DNA from: Lacrimispora defluvii
GTDB taxonomy: Bacteria; Bacillota; Clostridia; Lachnospirales; Lachnospiraceae
NCBI GenBank assembly: GCA_013036995.1
Contig: JAAOXG010000033.1
Span: 1-52,613 of the forward strand
Direction of reading: 5' to 3'
DNA length: 52,613 bases
The notes beneath the pieces were generated by a model. That model saw only the letters and a program-made list of their open reading frames with translations. It did not search any database and was not told the DNA's origin. Below are positions 8,043 through 17,463 of this stretch, piece after piece. The stretch's first letter is position 1. Every line of letters begins with the position of its first letter. The position numbers and the translations under genes are program-made.

Positions 8043-8909
8043 ATGAACAGCATAATTCAGCAGATTGAGGACTGGCTGAAAACCATGCTTGTATCAGGAA
8101 TCATGAGCAATCTGAGCGGAGCCTTTGATACGGTCAATGATCAGGTCGGTCAGATTGCAACAGATGTGGGGACGGCACCGGCGAATTTTCTTCCCGGTGT
8201 CTACTCTTTGATTCGTAACATTTCGGAGACAGTGATCCTGCCCATTGCAGGAATCATCCTGACATTTATCGCCTGTTATGAGCTGATTCAGCTAGTCATT
8301 AGCCATAATAACTTGGCAAATTTTGAAACATGGATCTTTTGGAAATGGGTCTTTAAGACCTTTGTGGCAGTCACACTGATTTCCAATACCTTTACCATTA
8401 CCATGGCTATTTTTGATGTGGCACAGCATGTAGTCCAACAGAGTGGAGGAATTATCACAGGAAGCACTGCGATTGACCAATCAACTCTTAGCAGTATGCA
8501 GACAACGCTGGAAGCAATGGAATTGGGACCACTATTTGGAGTCCTGATACAGTCTTTTGTTGTGCAGATTGGGATTCATGTTTTGAGCATCATCATTTTT
8601 ATCATTATCAATGGTCGTATGGTAGAAATCTATCTCATGACCAGTATGGCACCAATCCCATTTGCAACCTTTGGAAACAGAGAGCAGAGCATGATGGGAC
8701 AGAATTATGTAAGATCCCTTTTCGCATTGGGATTTCAGGGATTTTTGATCATGATCTGTGTGGGAATCTATGCAGTGATGCTCACATCCGTATCATTTTC
8801 GTCGGATATTGTAGCTTCCTTATGGAAAGTCTTAGGCTACACAGTATTACTGGCGTTTACCCTGTTCAAGACAGGATCATTAGCAAAATCAGTATTACAC
8901 GCACATTAA
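8043..8909 (+). CDS. TrbL/VirB6-like conjugal transfer membrane protein
   Basis: This 288-residue protein has about six predicted membrane helices: around residues 60-80, 100-125, 165-195, 205-225, 230-250 and 260-280. Its position directly after Maff2 and before PrgI and VirB4 is the conserved order of Gram-positive type IV secretion modules. There it corresponds to the polytopic VirB6/TrbL channel protein (CD0411-like in CTn elements). The start has GAGGAGG nine bases upstream. The frame is intact and the length is normal. It would sit in the cytoplasmic membrane and form part of the DNA passage, but the flanking VirD4 and VirB4 are broken, so the apparatus cannot work from this locus. Confidence 0.83.
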   Translation: MNSIIQQIEDWLKTMLVSGIMSNLSGAFDTVNDQVGQIATDVGTAPANFLPGVYSLIRNISETVILPIAGIILTFIACYELIQLVISHNNLANFETWIFWKWVFKTFVAVTLISNTFTITMAIFDVAQHVVQQSGGIITGSTAIDQSTLSSMQTTLEAMELGPLFGVLIQSFVVQIGIHVLSIIIFIIINGRMVEIYLMTSMAPIPFATFGNREQSMMGQNYVRSLFALGFQGFLIMICVGIYAVMLTSVSFSSDIVASLWKVLGYTVLLAFTLFKTGSLAKSVLHAH

Positions 8910-8934
8910 GCAGTAGAAGAAAGGAGAAAGTTCG

Positions 8935-9324
8935 ATGGCAGCATCTTATATTTCAGTACCCAGAGATCTGACCAAGATCAAAAGCAAGGTCATGTTCAAT
9001 CTGACAAAAAGGCAGCTGATCTGTTTTTCAGTGGCGGCGCTCATCGGAGTACCGTCATTCTTTTTGCTCAAACAGATTGGAAGTACCAGTATGGCAGCTA
9101 TGGGAATGATGGTGGTCATGATGCCACTGTTTTTTCTGGCCATGTATGAGAAGAATGGTCAGCCCTTAGAGGTGATCATGGGACACTTTATACAGGCGAA
9201 TTTCATCAGACCAAAGATTCGCCCTTATCAGACAAATAATTATTACGCAGCACTAATGCGTCAGGCACAGTTAGAAAAGGAGGTAGAGAGTATTGTTCGA
9301 TGTTCTAAAGAAAATGTTCGGTAA
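8935..9324 (+). CDS. PrgI family conjugation protein
   Basis: This 129-residue protein has the PrgI pattern: a short N-terminal region (SVPRDLTKIKSKVMFNLTKR), two adjacent membrane helices (about residues 30-47 and 52-70), then a charged tail. PrgI is a VirB3-like partner of the VirB4 ATPase at the membrane. The start follows AAGGAG. Its 3' end overlaps the VirB4 start by 32 bases, and the VirB4 ribosome site lies inside this gene, which implies coupled translation. Confidence 0.85.
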   Translation: MAASYISVPRDLTKIKSKVMFNLTKRQLICFSVAALIGVPSFFLLKQIGSTSMAAMGMMVVMMPLFFLAMYEKNGQPLEVIMGHFIQANFIRPKIRPYQTNNYYAALMRQAQLEKEVESIVRCSKENVR

Positions 9325-10765
9325 AAATGAGAGAGAAATCACGGTACCGGAGCATTTGACGAAGGAAGAACGCAGACAGGTGAAGGAAATCATCAAAAAG
9401 GCAAAAAGAGATGACGGAGTACCACGTACCGCACAGCAGAGCATTCCTTTTGACAGAATGTTTCAGGATGGTATCTGCAGAATAGGAACGGATTATTACA
9501 CCAAAACAGTGCAGTTCCAGGATATTAATTATCAGCTGGCTCTGCAGGAGGATAAAACAGAGATCTTTGAGGAATGGTGTTCCTTCCTGAATTTCTTTGA
9601 CAGTTCAGTGCATTTTGAATTGTCTTTTATGAATATGGCAACCGATGCAGAGGCATTTGGAAAAAGCATTGCAATCAAGCATCAGAAAGACGATTTCAAT
9701 GGAGTCAGGGATGAGTACAGTTCCATGCTGTTTCACCAGATGGAGGCAGGCAATAATGGTCTCACAAAGACAAAATACCTGACATTTGGAATCAAGGCAG
9801 ATTCCATGAAGGAAGCCAAACCGAGACTGCAGCATATTGAGACAGATATTCTGAACAACTTCAAAAGAATCGGTGTACAGGCAAGGAGCATGAAAGGAAT
9901 TGACCGTTTAGAGCTGATGCATTCTCAATTTCATATGGGAGACAGTGAGAAGTTCCAGTTCGACTGGAAATGGCTTGTAGGATCCGGCTTGTCTGTAAAA
10001 GACTTCATCACCCCGAGCTGTTTTCACTTTAAGAATGGCAGGACCTTTCAGATGGGCTCCCTGTATGGATGTATGTCATTTTTAAGCATCACAGCGTCAG
10101 ATATCAGTGACAGAATGTTGGCGGATTTTCTTGGTATGGAATCCAGCCAGATCGTTACCATGCACATTCAGTCAGTGGATCAGAATGAAGCCATTAAGAC
10201 AGTGAAGCATACAATCACAGAGCTGGACAGAAGTAAGATTGAGGAGCAGAAAAAAGCGGTCAGAGCAGGCTATGATATGGATATAATCCCCTCCGATCTT
10301 GCTACTTATGGAAAGGATGCAAAAGCTCTATTGAAGGAGCTGCAGAGTCAGAATGAAAGAATGTTCCTTCTCACGTTTCTTGTTATGAATACAGGAAAGA
10401 CAGAACAGGAATTGGAGAACAACGTATTCCAGGCATCCTCTATTGCACAGAAGCATAACTGTAATCTGGTGAGACTTGATTTTCAACAGGAGCAGGGACT
10501 GATGAGCAGTCTTCCTCTGGCAAACAATCTCATCGAGATTCAGAGGGGAATGACAACCAGCAGCACTGCGATCTTCGTACCATTTACAACGCAGGAATTA
10601 TTCCAGCAGGGGGAGGAATCTCTGTATTATGGCTTATATCCTTTGGAGTCCGTACCTCAAAATATAGATTTTTACGATCAAATCCAGTCGTTACCTGCAC
10701 CGGATTATGTAATTGCAAAATATCAACCACATCTTTCTTTACCACATCAGTTGCTGTTGCTGTAA
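9293..10765 (+). pseudogene. virB4: VirB4/TraE conjugation ATPase, truncated before Walker A
   Basis: The frame of 490 residues starts with TTG at 9293 behind AAAAGGAGG. It matches the N-terminal part of VirB4-type ATPases through the segment FTTQELFQQG and LYYGL. Homology stops at about 10636, just where the Walker A region (usually GTPGSGKS in this family) should come. The remaining 43 residues are antisense translation of a recQ fragment. Normal VirB4 proteins of these elements are near 800 residues. The ATPase domain is gone, so the gene is dead. The break point is sharp, within about 3 bases. Confidence 0.87.
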
Positions 10766-11285
10766 AAGCACCTACTACCGGACGTTTAGGTAATCTGGCA
10801 ATAAATTCTGTTATTTTCAAATAGCTTGGACGAAAATCCTGGCCCCATTGGGACACGCAATGTGCCTCATCCACACTGACGAAGTCAATAGGTGCCTCCA
10901 TTGCAAAGGACAAAAAGGAATCTGTCAAAAGCTTCTCCGGTGCCACGTAGATGATCTTATATTTCAGATTTCTGGCATATTCAAGTGCTTTAAAGTATTG
11001 GTTCTGACTCAGCGAACTATTTAGAAATGCCGCATATATTCCGGCATCATTTAACTGTGTTACCTGATCTTTCATCAAAGAGATCAATGGTGAAATCACC
11101 AGCGTGATACCCTGAAACAATAAGCCCGGAAGCTGATAACAAATGGATTTTCCTGCTCCGGTTGGCATAATACCAAATACGTCACGTCCCTGTAATATGG
11201 CATCGATTAATTCTTCCTGTCCCTCACGAAATGAATCATAACCAAAATACTGTTTTAATAATTGAAATTTCTGCTGATTTATCAT
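10584..11285 (-). pseudogene. recQ: RecQ helicase, N-terminal fragment
   Basis: The fragment reads leftward from the ATG at 11285. Residues 1-216 match the first RecA-like domain of RecQ DNA helicases: Walker A TGAGKS at 42-47, DEAH at 139-142, the SQWGQDFR aromatic-rich loop, and TATAT. The match ends at VRTPKD, about base 10638, after which the frame runs 17 residues into VirB4 sequence. Full RecQ proteins exceed 500 residues, so the second helicase domain, zinc site and HRDC domain are missing. The upstream side (11286-11400) looks like a natural promoter region. This is a host-type or carried recQ cut by a rearrangement with the conjugation module. Confidence 0.88.
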
Positions 11286-11481
11286 AAAAGTAATGTATTT
11301 CCTTCTCTAAGCGCTTTTATTTTCTGACCTTACTATGTTACAATAGAATAGAATATTTTAAAAGAACAATACTTTTCATGTTTGTGTCAAGTAATCGTTG
11401 GCAATTATTTTTTGTTTTTCAAAATGATATATTCTATTTAATTTTAGGTTCGCCAAATAAACCTTTACTTGCATTTTTCTA

Positions 11482-12633
11482 TCAATAACAAAAAGCTCTT
11501 TTCATTACTTTCCTTGACGCAGTCTGTATTCCTTCAAGCAATGGCATATGGCAACTAATCCTCTCAATGTATGGATTGCCTTTTCCATCTTTCTTTGGTG
11601 CCTTTGCTGCACTTAGGCACTTTATTACTTCCTGCATCTGAACTGCAAAAATCAGTCCATCTGTATATCGTTCTATTGTTCTACTTAATTCTCTGTTTTC
11701 TTTTGTATACAATACCTTTGCCATACTATTTGCACCGCTTGGAGACCAGCGCATTCTTCTGTGCTTCATCCTTAAGGTTATGGTGGTGCAGTTTTGATTT
11801 TCCTGTACACCCATCCCTTTATATACTATATTTGCTGGTGGTTCTGGAATTACGATTCCTCGTTCCGTATATGGCAAAAGCCCATCTTTGTTATTATTTA
11901 AATATTCATAGAGCTTTCTGGCATTGCTACTTGCTTTATCTGCTTCATCATTGGTTTCAACGCTATCTGCATAAATCTGAATGAACTCTAGCATTTCATC
12001 CATCTTCTTTTGGTCGATTAATTCCACTATTCGTTTTTCAGCGTCTTTATCTTTGATTTTTCGTTTTATTTCCTGATAGATATGAAACCGATCTAATTGA
12101 AATATAGTATCTGGGTCATACGGATCTTTAATCCAACTTCCACCATCTCCATTTAAAATCCTTTGTTTTATTTCATCCGCGTTATATTTTAGATGTATTT
12201 GAGCTTCTCTTTTTTGATGAAAAACATCACTTTTTTCCATTCCTGCCAATAGTGTTTTGTTAGATAATCGACTATTGTTTTTTCCATCTTTTTCCCATCC
12301 TTCATACATAACCGAGACTTTCATTTCCTGCTTCTTCATTCGTTTATGATCTTTCCCTTGCATTCGTAACCAAACTCCATCCATCTCTTCAAACAATACA
12401 GGGATTTCCTTGGTTCCTTTTGCCTGATCCTGTTCCATTTCATTTACTATTGCTTTTTCTTCTTCTGAAATACGATCGCCCAGTTTCTGAATAAGATTCC
12501 ACACTCCACCATGACTAATGCTTTGTCCACAAGTACTACTAATCATTTCAGCTGTTGCACGGTATGGTGCCTCTGTAACTGTATCAGCTATCTTTTCAGC
12601 CAGATTGGTAGATATCATACCTATCTTATCCAT
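11482..12633 (-). pseudogene. ISLre2-family transposase, 5'-truncated
   Basis: The 383-residue frame matches the ISLre2/UPF0236 transposases. Typical stretches are SHGGVWNLIQKLG, VLFEEMDGVWLRMQGKDHK, FQLDRFHIYQEI and, at the end, RMRWSPSGANSMAKVL. Family members are roughly 450-480 residues, so about 80-100 residues at the N-terminus are missing. The cut is at about 12633-12645, where the sequence becomes the coding strand of a tyrosine integrase. The 3' end, with the stop at 11482, looks natural. About 200 bases of A/T-rich sequence separate it from recQ and should contain the insertion sequence end, but I could not identify the terminal repeat. Confidence 0.82.
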
Positions 12634-12639
12634 AGTGTC

Positions 12640-13998
12640 GTATATAAAGTAAAGGGAGAAGATGGAAAGGTCCGTCAGAAGTCAGAAAGCTTTGATACCC
12701 ACAAAGAAGCAAATACCAGGATGAAAGAAATTGAGTACAAAACTGCTATCGGAAAATTCGAGGTTTCAAAGTGCACAAGATTGGATGAGTTACTACAGGA
12801 ATATATCAGAATTTATGGTCGTGATAAATGGGGAGTATCTACGTATGGCGGAAATATCAGTGTAATCAATAACTATATTATTCCAACAATAGGTAATACC
12901 AGTTTGAATAAGATTGACACCCATTTCCTAGAAAAATATTATCAGAAATTGTTGGATATGCCGGCAGTAAGTAGTTCCAGAAACCAATGTTCAGATAAAA
13001 AGATTTCAACAGCAACAGTAAATGAGATTCATAAGATATTGAGAAGTTGCTTTAGGCAGGCAAAGAAATGGAACATGATGGATAAAAATCCGGCAGAAGA
13101 TGCTACTGTTCCCAAACATAAGAAGGAGAAAAGAGAAATCTGGACAGCAGATATGTTGATGCAGGCGATTAATGCTTGTGATAACAAGTGGTTGAAGGTT
13201 GCTTTTCATTTGAGTTTCACGGCTACACTTCGTTTGGGAGAATTACTGGGATTAACTTGGGATTGTGTAGATATATCAGAAGATGCAATCAAGGAAAATC
13301 GTGCGTATATTATGATTAATAAACAGGTAGAACGTGTATCCCAAAAAGCAGTAGAAGATCTGAATTCAAAGGAGATTATCTTGGTTTTTCCATCGACTAA
13401 GAAAAATAACACGACGGCTAGAGTGCTTAAAACACCAAAGACGGAAACCAGTAATCGAAAAGTATATATTCCGAAGTCAGTTGCTCTTTGTTTGATTGAA
13501 CTTAAAAAGGAGCAAGATGAAGTGATAGAAGCTCTTGGATCGGAATATCATAATTACAATCTGGTAATGGCAACAACCTTTGGCCTTCCTCTCGGAGAGT
13601 GTTATCTAAGAGACAAGATGCAGAAAATCATTGATCAGGAGGGATTACCGGATGTGGTCTTTCATAGCATCCGTCATACCAGTGTCACATACAAGCTGAA
13701 ACTGAGTGGTGGAGACATTAAGGCGGTCCAGGGAGATTCCGGCCATGCACAGGCCGATATGGTAACAGAGGTATATGGTCATATCATTGATGAAGATCGT
13801 AGAAAGAATGCAGAGCTGATGGAGAATGCTTTTTATAGTGGCGATAACTTGAATCCAACGATGCGGGAACCGGAGCAGAACAAGAATACCATAGCGGTGC
13901 CGGAAGGAGTCGATCCGGAACTTCTGATGAAGGTTTTAGGGAATCCGGAAATGGCAGCTCTGCTTACATCAATGGCTAAAACGATGAACGTGAAATGA
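12640..13998 (+). pseudogene. int: Tyrosine integrase, 5'-truncated
   Basis: From about 12640 the frame encodes roughly 450 residues of a Tn916/ICE-type tyrosine recombinase. It begins inside the N-terminal domain (VYKVKGEDGKVRQ), continues with a SAM-like core-binding domain (YIIPTIGNTSLNKI) and ends with the catalytic domain. Catalytic residues are present: Arg in TLRLGELLGL, HSIRHT (HxxR), GHAQ and the Tyr in TEVYGHI. The frame stays open back to 12511, but that part is antisense to the ISLre2 transposase, so the native start and first 30-60 residues are lost. It lies next to a tRNA-Arg attachment site, as expected for the integrase of an element that used this site. Confidence 0.85.
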
Positions 13999-14374
13999 AG
14001 CAGTTTCTTCTATATAAAAGAGTGTAAATTATGGAAAGGGATTGTAAGGGGAATATAAAAAGATAATGCTATTGGTATCTAAAGAAAATAACAGCAAATA
14101 TGTGTCAATGATGGTCAAAAAAGCATCGACATCCGACTTCAAACACGATATAATATATGTAATCTAATAAGAAAATAGAGAAATCATTATTGCATAGCTT
14201 ATGAGGAATGATAGTCATAGCTATGAACTCCATGGAACTCAATGGTTTAACCCTCAGGGTGGCATTTCCACCCAGTTGTCACCCAAATGTTGTTTTCCAG
14301 AGTTATTTCATATTTTCTTGTTTTGACTTAAATAACCAGGAAAGGCTGAAAAATCAAGGCTTTTCTTGACATAA
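13999..14374. other. Non-coding region between integrase and attR with short repeats
   Basis: I see no gene in these 376 bases. There is a GGGTGG/CCACCC hairpin (14257-14273), a near-tandem repeat GAACTCCATG / GAACTCAATG (14225-14244), and CATAGCTTATG and CATAGCTATG palindrome-like stretches between 14195 and 14226. Such short repeats beside an integrase gene and its attachment site could be arm-type binding sites for integrase or excisionase. That is inference from position. Confidence 0.4.
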
Positions 14375-14414
14375 CGTTCCTGCGGTTGATTGGACTTGAC
14401 AGCACTTTCTCGTG

Positions 14415-14456
14415 CTCCTAAGCGGTAGGCCGGGTGTTCAAATCACCTCGGGAACG
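14415..14456 (+). other. attR: attR: 3' portion of tRNA-Arg(CCU)
   Basis: The 42 bases fit tRNA positions 32-73 without a gap: anticodon loop CTCCTAA (anticodon CCT at 14417-14419), stem strand GCGGT, five-base variable loop AGGCC, T-stem GGGTG/CACCT closing loop TTCAAAT, acceptor strand CGGGAAC and discriminator G. The preceding bases TCGTG do not pair with GCGGT, so the 5' half of the tRNA is absent. Tyrosine integrases commonly cross over in the anticodon loop and duplicate exactly this part. With the integrase just to the left and a tRNA-style terminator to the right, this is the right border of the integrated element. The intact tRNA-Arg would lie left of the window. Confidence 0.75.
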
Positions 14457-14460
14457 GGAT

Positions 14461-14499
14461 AAGGTATCGAGACCATGATTGGTATCGATACCTTTTTTT
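14461..14499 (+). terminator. Terminator of the original tRNA-Arg locus
   Basis: AAGGTATCGA (14461-14470) and TCGATACCTT (14485-14494) form a perfect 10-bp stem followed by a run of seven T. It begins five bases after the tRNA-Arg fragment, as tRNA terminators do, so it marks original chromosome. It also lies just below the end of the dctM gene on the other strand. Confidence 0.8.
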
Positions 14500-14528
14500 G
14501 TGGAAACAATTGAAAAAATAAAAAGCGG

Positions 14529-15821
14529 TCAACCACCAAACCATTTCAGTGGTACAGTTATTAACGGCGGGAAGAAGATAAGGGCAAATACAAGAATGAC
14601 CTGCAGTATGTAATAGGGTATGACCGGTTTGATAATCTTTTCCATACTTACCTTTCCTGTAGCGCAGGCCACATTTAATACTGGACCTACAGGTGGGGAG
14701 GTAAGCCCCAGAACATTAGCAAGGGTGAAAACGACTCCGAAATAGATCGGATCTATTCCAGCGGCATGAATCAACGGCAGCATGATGGGAGTCATAATTA
14801 ATATAGTTGGAACAACATCAATGCAAGTTCCCATTATGATGATAATAACCTGAAGGACTAAGTTAAGCAGTGCCGGATGTTCTGTAAGTCCGTGCAACGA
14901 TTCCGTGAGCAGCTGAGGAATGCGGGATATGGTCATCATATAGGCGGCAACCTGGGCAGTGGCAGCAAGGAACATAACCACACTGGACATTTTAGCGGCG
15001 GATACGAAAGACTGAATTAAATCCTCAAATTTAAGTTCTCTATAAACAAATATACCCACAGCAATAGCATAGACAACAGCCACCACACCAGCTTCTGTAG
15101 CAGTAAAAATACCACCTCTGAGACCAAACAAGATAATAAGCGGCAATAACAATGCCCATAACCCGTTAATAAATATCTTTAAGATTTCCTGAACGGAATA
15201 TTTTGTTGTATCTGCTTTTAGATTGTCTTTGCGGGTAACAATAAACCAGACACCGCACATAATAACTGTTAAATAAATTGCAGGGGCAATTCCGCCAAGA
15301 AACAGCGATTTAATAGAGCAACCGGCGGCCACACCATATACGATCATGGGAATAGAAGGCGGCATAATGGGTGCCACAAGATTGGCACTTGCCACCAGGC
15401 CGGCAGATTTAGCACGGTCATAACCGGAATCAACCATCATGGGGATCAGGATTGCACCAAGTGCAGCTGTACTTGCAACAGCTGATCCTACAAGGCTTGC
15501 AAACATCAGACAGGCTAATATGGTCACATATCCAAGTCCGCCCCGGAATCGTCCCACGAAAATATTGCAGAATTTAATAATCCGGTTTGTAAGTCCGCCT
15601 CTGTTCATCAGTTCCCCTGCGAGAACAAAAAAGGGGAGGGCCATCATGGTGACACTGTCGGTTCCCCGCATGAGCTGGGCTGCAATGATCTGAGGATTAA
15701 CATTGTTGCCGCCAAGTACCATTGCAGTGGCAACCCCGCAAAGAATAAGTGCAAATGCGATAGGCAGACCAATAGCGATTCCGCCGATCAGAAATACTAA
15801 AAAATAAATTAAGATTGACAT
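14529..15821 (-). CDS. dctM: TRAP transporter large permease DctM
   Basis: This 430-residue protein has about 12 hydrophobic helices across its whole length. It matches the DctM subunit of tripartite ATP-independent periplasmic transporters, which couples solute uptake to a sodium gradient. Typical stretches are GLPIAFAL near the start, LMNRGGLTNRI, and PVGPVLNVACATGKVSMEKI near the end. It is the last gene of a four-gene minus-strand unit (dehydrogenase, DctP, DctQ, DctM) and begins eight bases after dctQ. The substrate is not readable from this subunit. The neighbouring dehydrogenase suggests a sugar acid or polyol. Confidence 0.93.
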   Translation of the reverse strand: MSILIYFLVFLIGGIAIGLPIAFALILCGVATAMVLGGNNVNPQIIAAQLMRGTDSVTMMALPFFVLAGELMNRGGLTNRIIKFCNIFVGRFRGGLGYVTILACLMFASLVGSAVASTAALGAILIPMMVDSGYDRAKSAGLVASANLVAPIMPPSIPMIVYGVAAGCSIKSLFLGGIAPAIYLTVIMCGVWFIVTRKDNLKADTTKYSVQEILKIFINGLWALLLPLIILFGLRGGIFTATEAGVVAVVYAIAVGIFVYRELKFEDLIQSFVSAAKMSSVVMFLAATAQVAAYMMTISRIPQLLTESLHGLTEHPALLNLVLQVIIIIMGTCIDVVPTILIMTPIMLPLIHAAGIDPIYFGVVFTLANVLGLTSPPVGPVLNVACATGKVSMEKIIKPVIPYYILQVILVFALIFFPPLITVPLKWFGG

Positions 15822-15829
15822 GGTTCCTC

Positions 15830-16348
15830 CTATTCAAGCGTTGCCGCGCTTTCATCCTGCGGGGTTATCAGATCTTTTACTGTATGTTTTAATACCCATA
15901 GTTTAAAAATATTTCCTGCAGCCAGTAGTAAGATGGATATCCCCATAATAAAACCGGAAAGGTATATAACCCATACAGGGAGACCGGTTGCAACCCATTT
16001 GTTATGGTAATTTTGCAGCATGAGTCCATAACTTCCCATTGTAAGAGAAATCATCAACCATATAATCAGTACTTGTAATAATGTGTAAAGGAGTTTCTGA
16101 CCTGCAGATGATAAGCGGATCAGAATGGAATCAATCATAAGATGGCGGTTATCCCGCATGGCTTCTATTGATCCTAAATAAACCAGGTAGATAAAGCTGA
16201 TCCGTGCAACTTCCTCTGACCATGCAAAGCCTGTATCAAAAATAAAACGTAAAATAACATTAGTAAAAACAAGGATAATCATCACTGCCAGTGCAATGGA
16301 TATTAATACTTCAATTCCTTTAAAGAGGGCATTTAATAGCCGGCTCAT
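15830..16348 (-). CDS. dctQ: TRAP transporter small permease DctQ
   Basis: This 172-residue protein starts from the ATG at 16348, which has AGGAGG five bases upstream; a TTG-initiated frame starting at 16363 overlaps that site and is less likely. There are four membrane helices (about residues 10-30, 45-65, 85-107 and 125-150). The family signature of a Trp-Ser-Glu-Glu motif after the second helix region (FAWSEEVARISFIYLVYLGS) is clear. DctQ binds DctM and forms the membrane unit of the transporter. It sits between dctP and dctM in the expected order. Confidence 0.92.
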   Translation of the reverse strand: MSRLLNALFKGIEVLISIALAVMIILVFTNVILRFIFDTGFAWSEEVARISFIYLVYLGSIEAMRDNRHLMIDSILIRLSSAGQKLLYTLLQVLIIWLMISLTMGSYGLMLQNYHNKWVATGLPVWVIYLSGFIMGISILLLAAGNIFKLWVLKHTVKDLITPQDESAATLE

Positions 16349-16380
16349 AGGCACCTCCTGCAAATAAGAACAGCGTTATA

Positions 16381-17433
16381 TTATTGGACTGATTTAATCT
16401 TTTCTGTTAAATCTACTGCCCACGGGTTCTCAGAATAGAGTTTATCCGTGAGCGGTTTGATTTGTTCTATGATTTTTTCTTTATCCTCAGCGGTACATTC
16501 TGTTACCGTTACACCATGATCTTTTAAGAACTGACGATCCGTATCTACACTTTTTATGTACTGATCCCATGCTGTTTCACAGGAAGCTTTGGCTGCATCC
16601 CGGATTATCTGCTGCTGGTTTTCACTTAGCCCATCCATAAAGCTGGCAGAGGCAACAATTTCAAGAGTTGAAATGATATGGTTTGTCTCATAGATATATT
16701 TTTGTACCTCATAAAAAGCTTCGCTGATAACCGTTACCATTCCATTATCCTGTCCATCAACCACCCCGGTTTCCAGTGCAGAGAATAATTCTCCAAGAGG
16801 GATTACCTGAGCGGAAGAGCCAAGATTTTCTACAATACCCATATGTATGGGATTACTTGGCATACGGAACTTCTGACCTTTAAAATCATCAACGCTGGTA
16901 AGCTGCTTGTTGCTTGTAAATGTTCTTGCGCTGTTTGGCCCCCATCCCAGCATGTAGGTAGTGGGAAACTTTTCATGGAACTCATTGCTTATATCTTCTG
17001 CAATACTGCCTGTCCATACTTTTTTTGCATGATCTAAATCCCGGTATAAAAAAGGCCAGTCGGAAATCAGCATAGTTGTATATTCCTGATTCATTGGTGT
17101 TCCTACAATTGCTATTTCAATTGTTCCGTTCCGGACTCCATCCCATAAATCACCCTCGTTACCCAATGTTCCGGAATGATAAAGTTCGACCTTAATACTG
17201 CCGTTGCTTTTTTCTTCAACCATTGGTTTAAAAACATTGTCCAGAGCAGCTGCCATTGGATGTGTTGAACCCCAGTTATCTCCGACCTTGATTGCCACTG
17301 TTTTTTGAGAGGATTCTGCCTTGGCAGCAGTTTTCGAAGCACTGCCGGACCCGGATCCGCCCCCGTTCTGACAGGCACCAAGTGAAAATACTGTAATTGC
17401 GGACAATATAATAGCTGTAATTCTTTTTTTCAT
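16381..17433 (-). CDS. dctP: TRAP transporter solute-binding lipoprotein DctP
   Basis: This 350-residue protein has a lipoprotein signal peptide: a charged MKKR start, a hydrophobic core and a FSLGAC lipobox with the lipidated Cys at residue 21. A short Gly/Ser-rich linker follows. The mature part matches DctP solute receptors: GTLGNEGDLWDGVRNG near the N-terminal lobe, a central segment FRMPSNPIHMGIVENLGSS with the conserved Arg that usually binds a substrate carboxylate, and the family's long C-terminal helices. It would capture an organic or sugar acid outside the membrane and pass it to DctQM. Its start follows AGGAGGAG. Confidence 0.92.
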   Translation of the reverse strand: MKKRITAIILSAITVFSLGACQNGGGSGSGSASKTAAKAESSQKTVAIKVGDNWGSTHPMAAALDNVFKPMVEEKSNGSIKVELYHSGTLGNEGDLWDGVRNGTIEIAIVGTPMNQEYTTMLISDWPFLYRDLDHAKKVWTGSIAEDISNEFHEKFPTTYMLGWGPNSARTFTSNKQLTSVDDFKGQKFRMPSNPIHMGIVENLGSSAQVIPLGELFSALETGVVDGQDNGMVTVISEAFYEVQKYIYETNHIISTLEIVASASFMDGLSENQQQIIRDAAKASCETAWDQYIKSVDTDRQFLKDHGVTVTECTAEDKEKIIEQIKPLTDKLYSENPWAVDLTEKIKSVQ

Positions 17434-17463
17434 GATAACTCCTCCTCATACACTCTAAATGAT

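Noticed and set aside
11571-11984. A 137-residue hydrophobic frame on the plus strand
   Set aside because: It is antisense to the transposase gene; its hydrophobicity comes from reading the complement of lysine- and glutamate-rich codons.
12511-12636. In-frame ATG at 12511 as the integrase start
   Set aside because: The first 42 residues are antisense translation of the transposase gene and do not resemble an integrase N-terminus.
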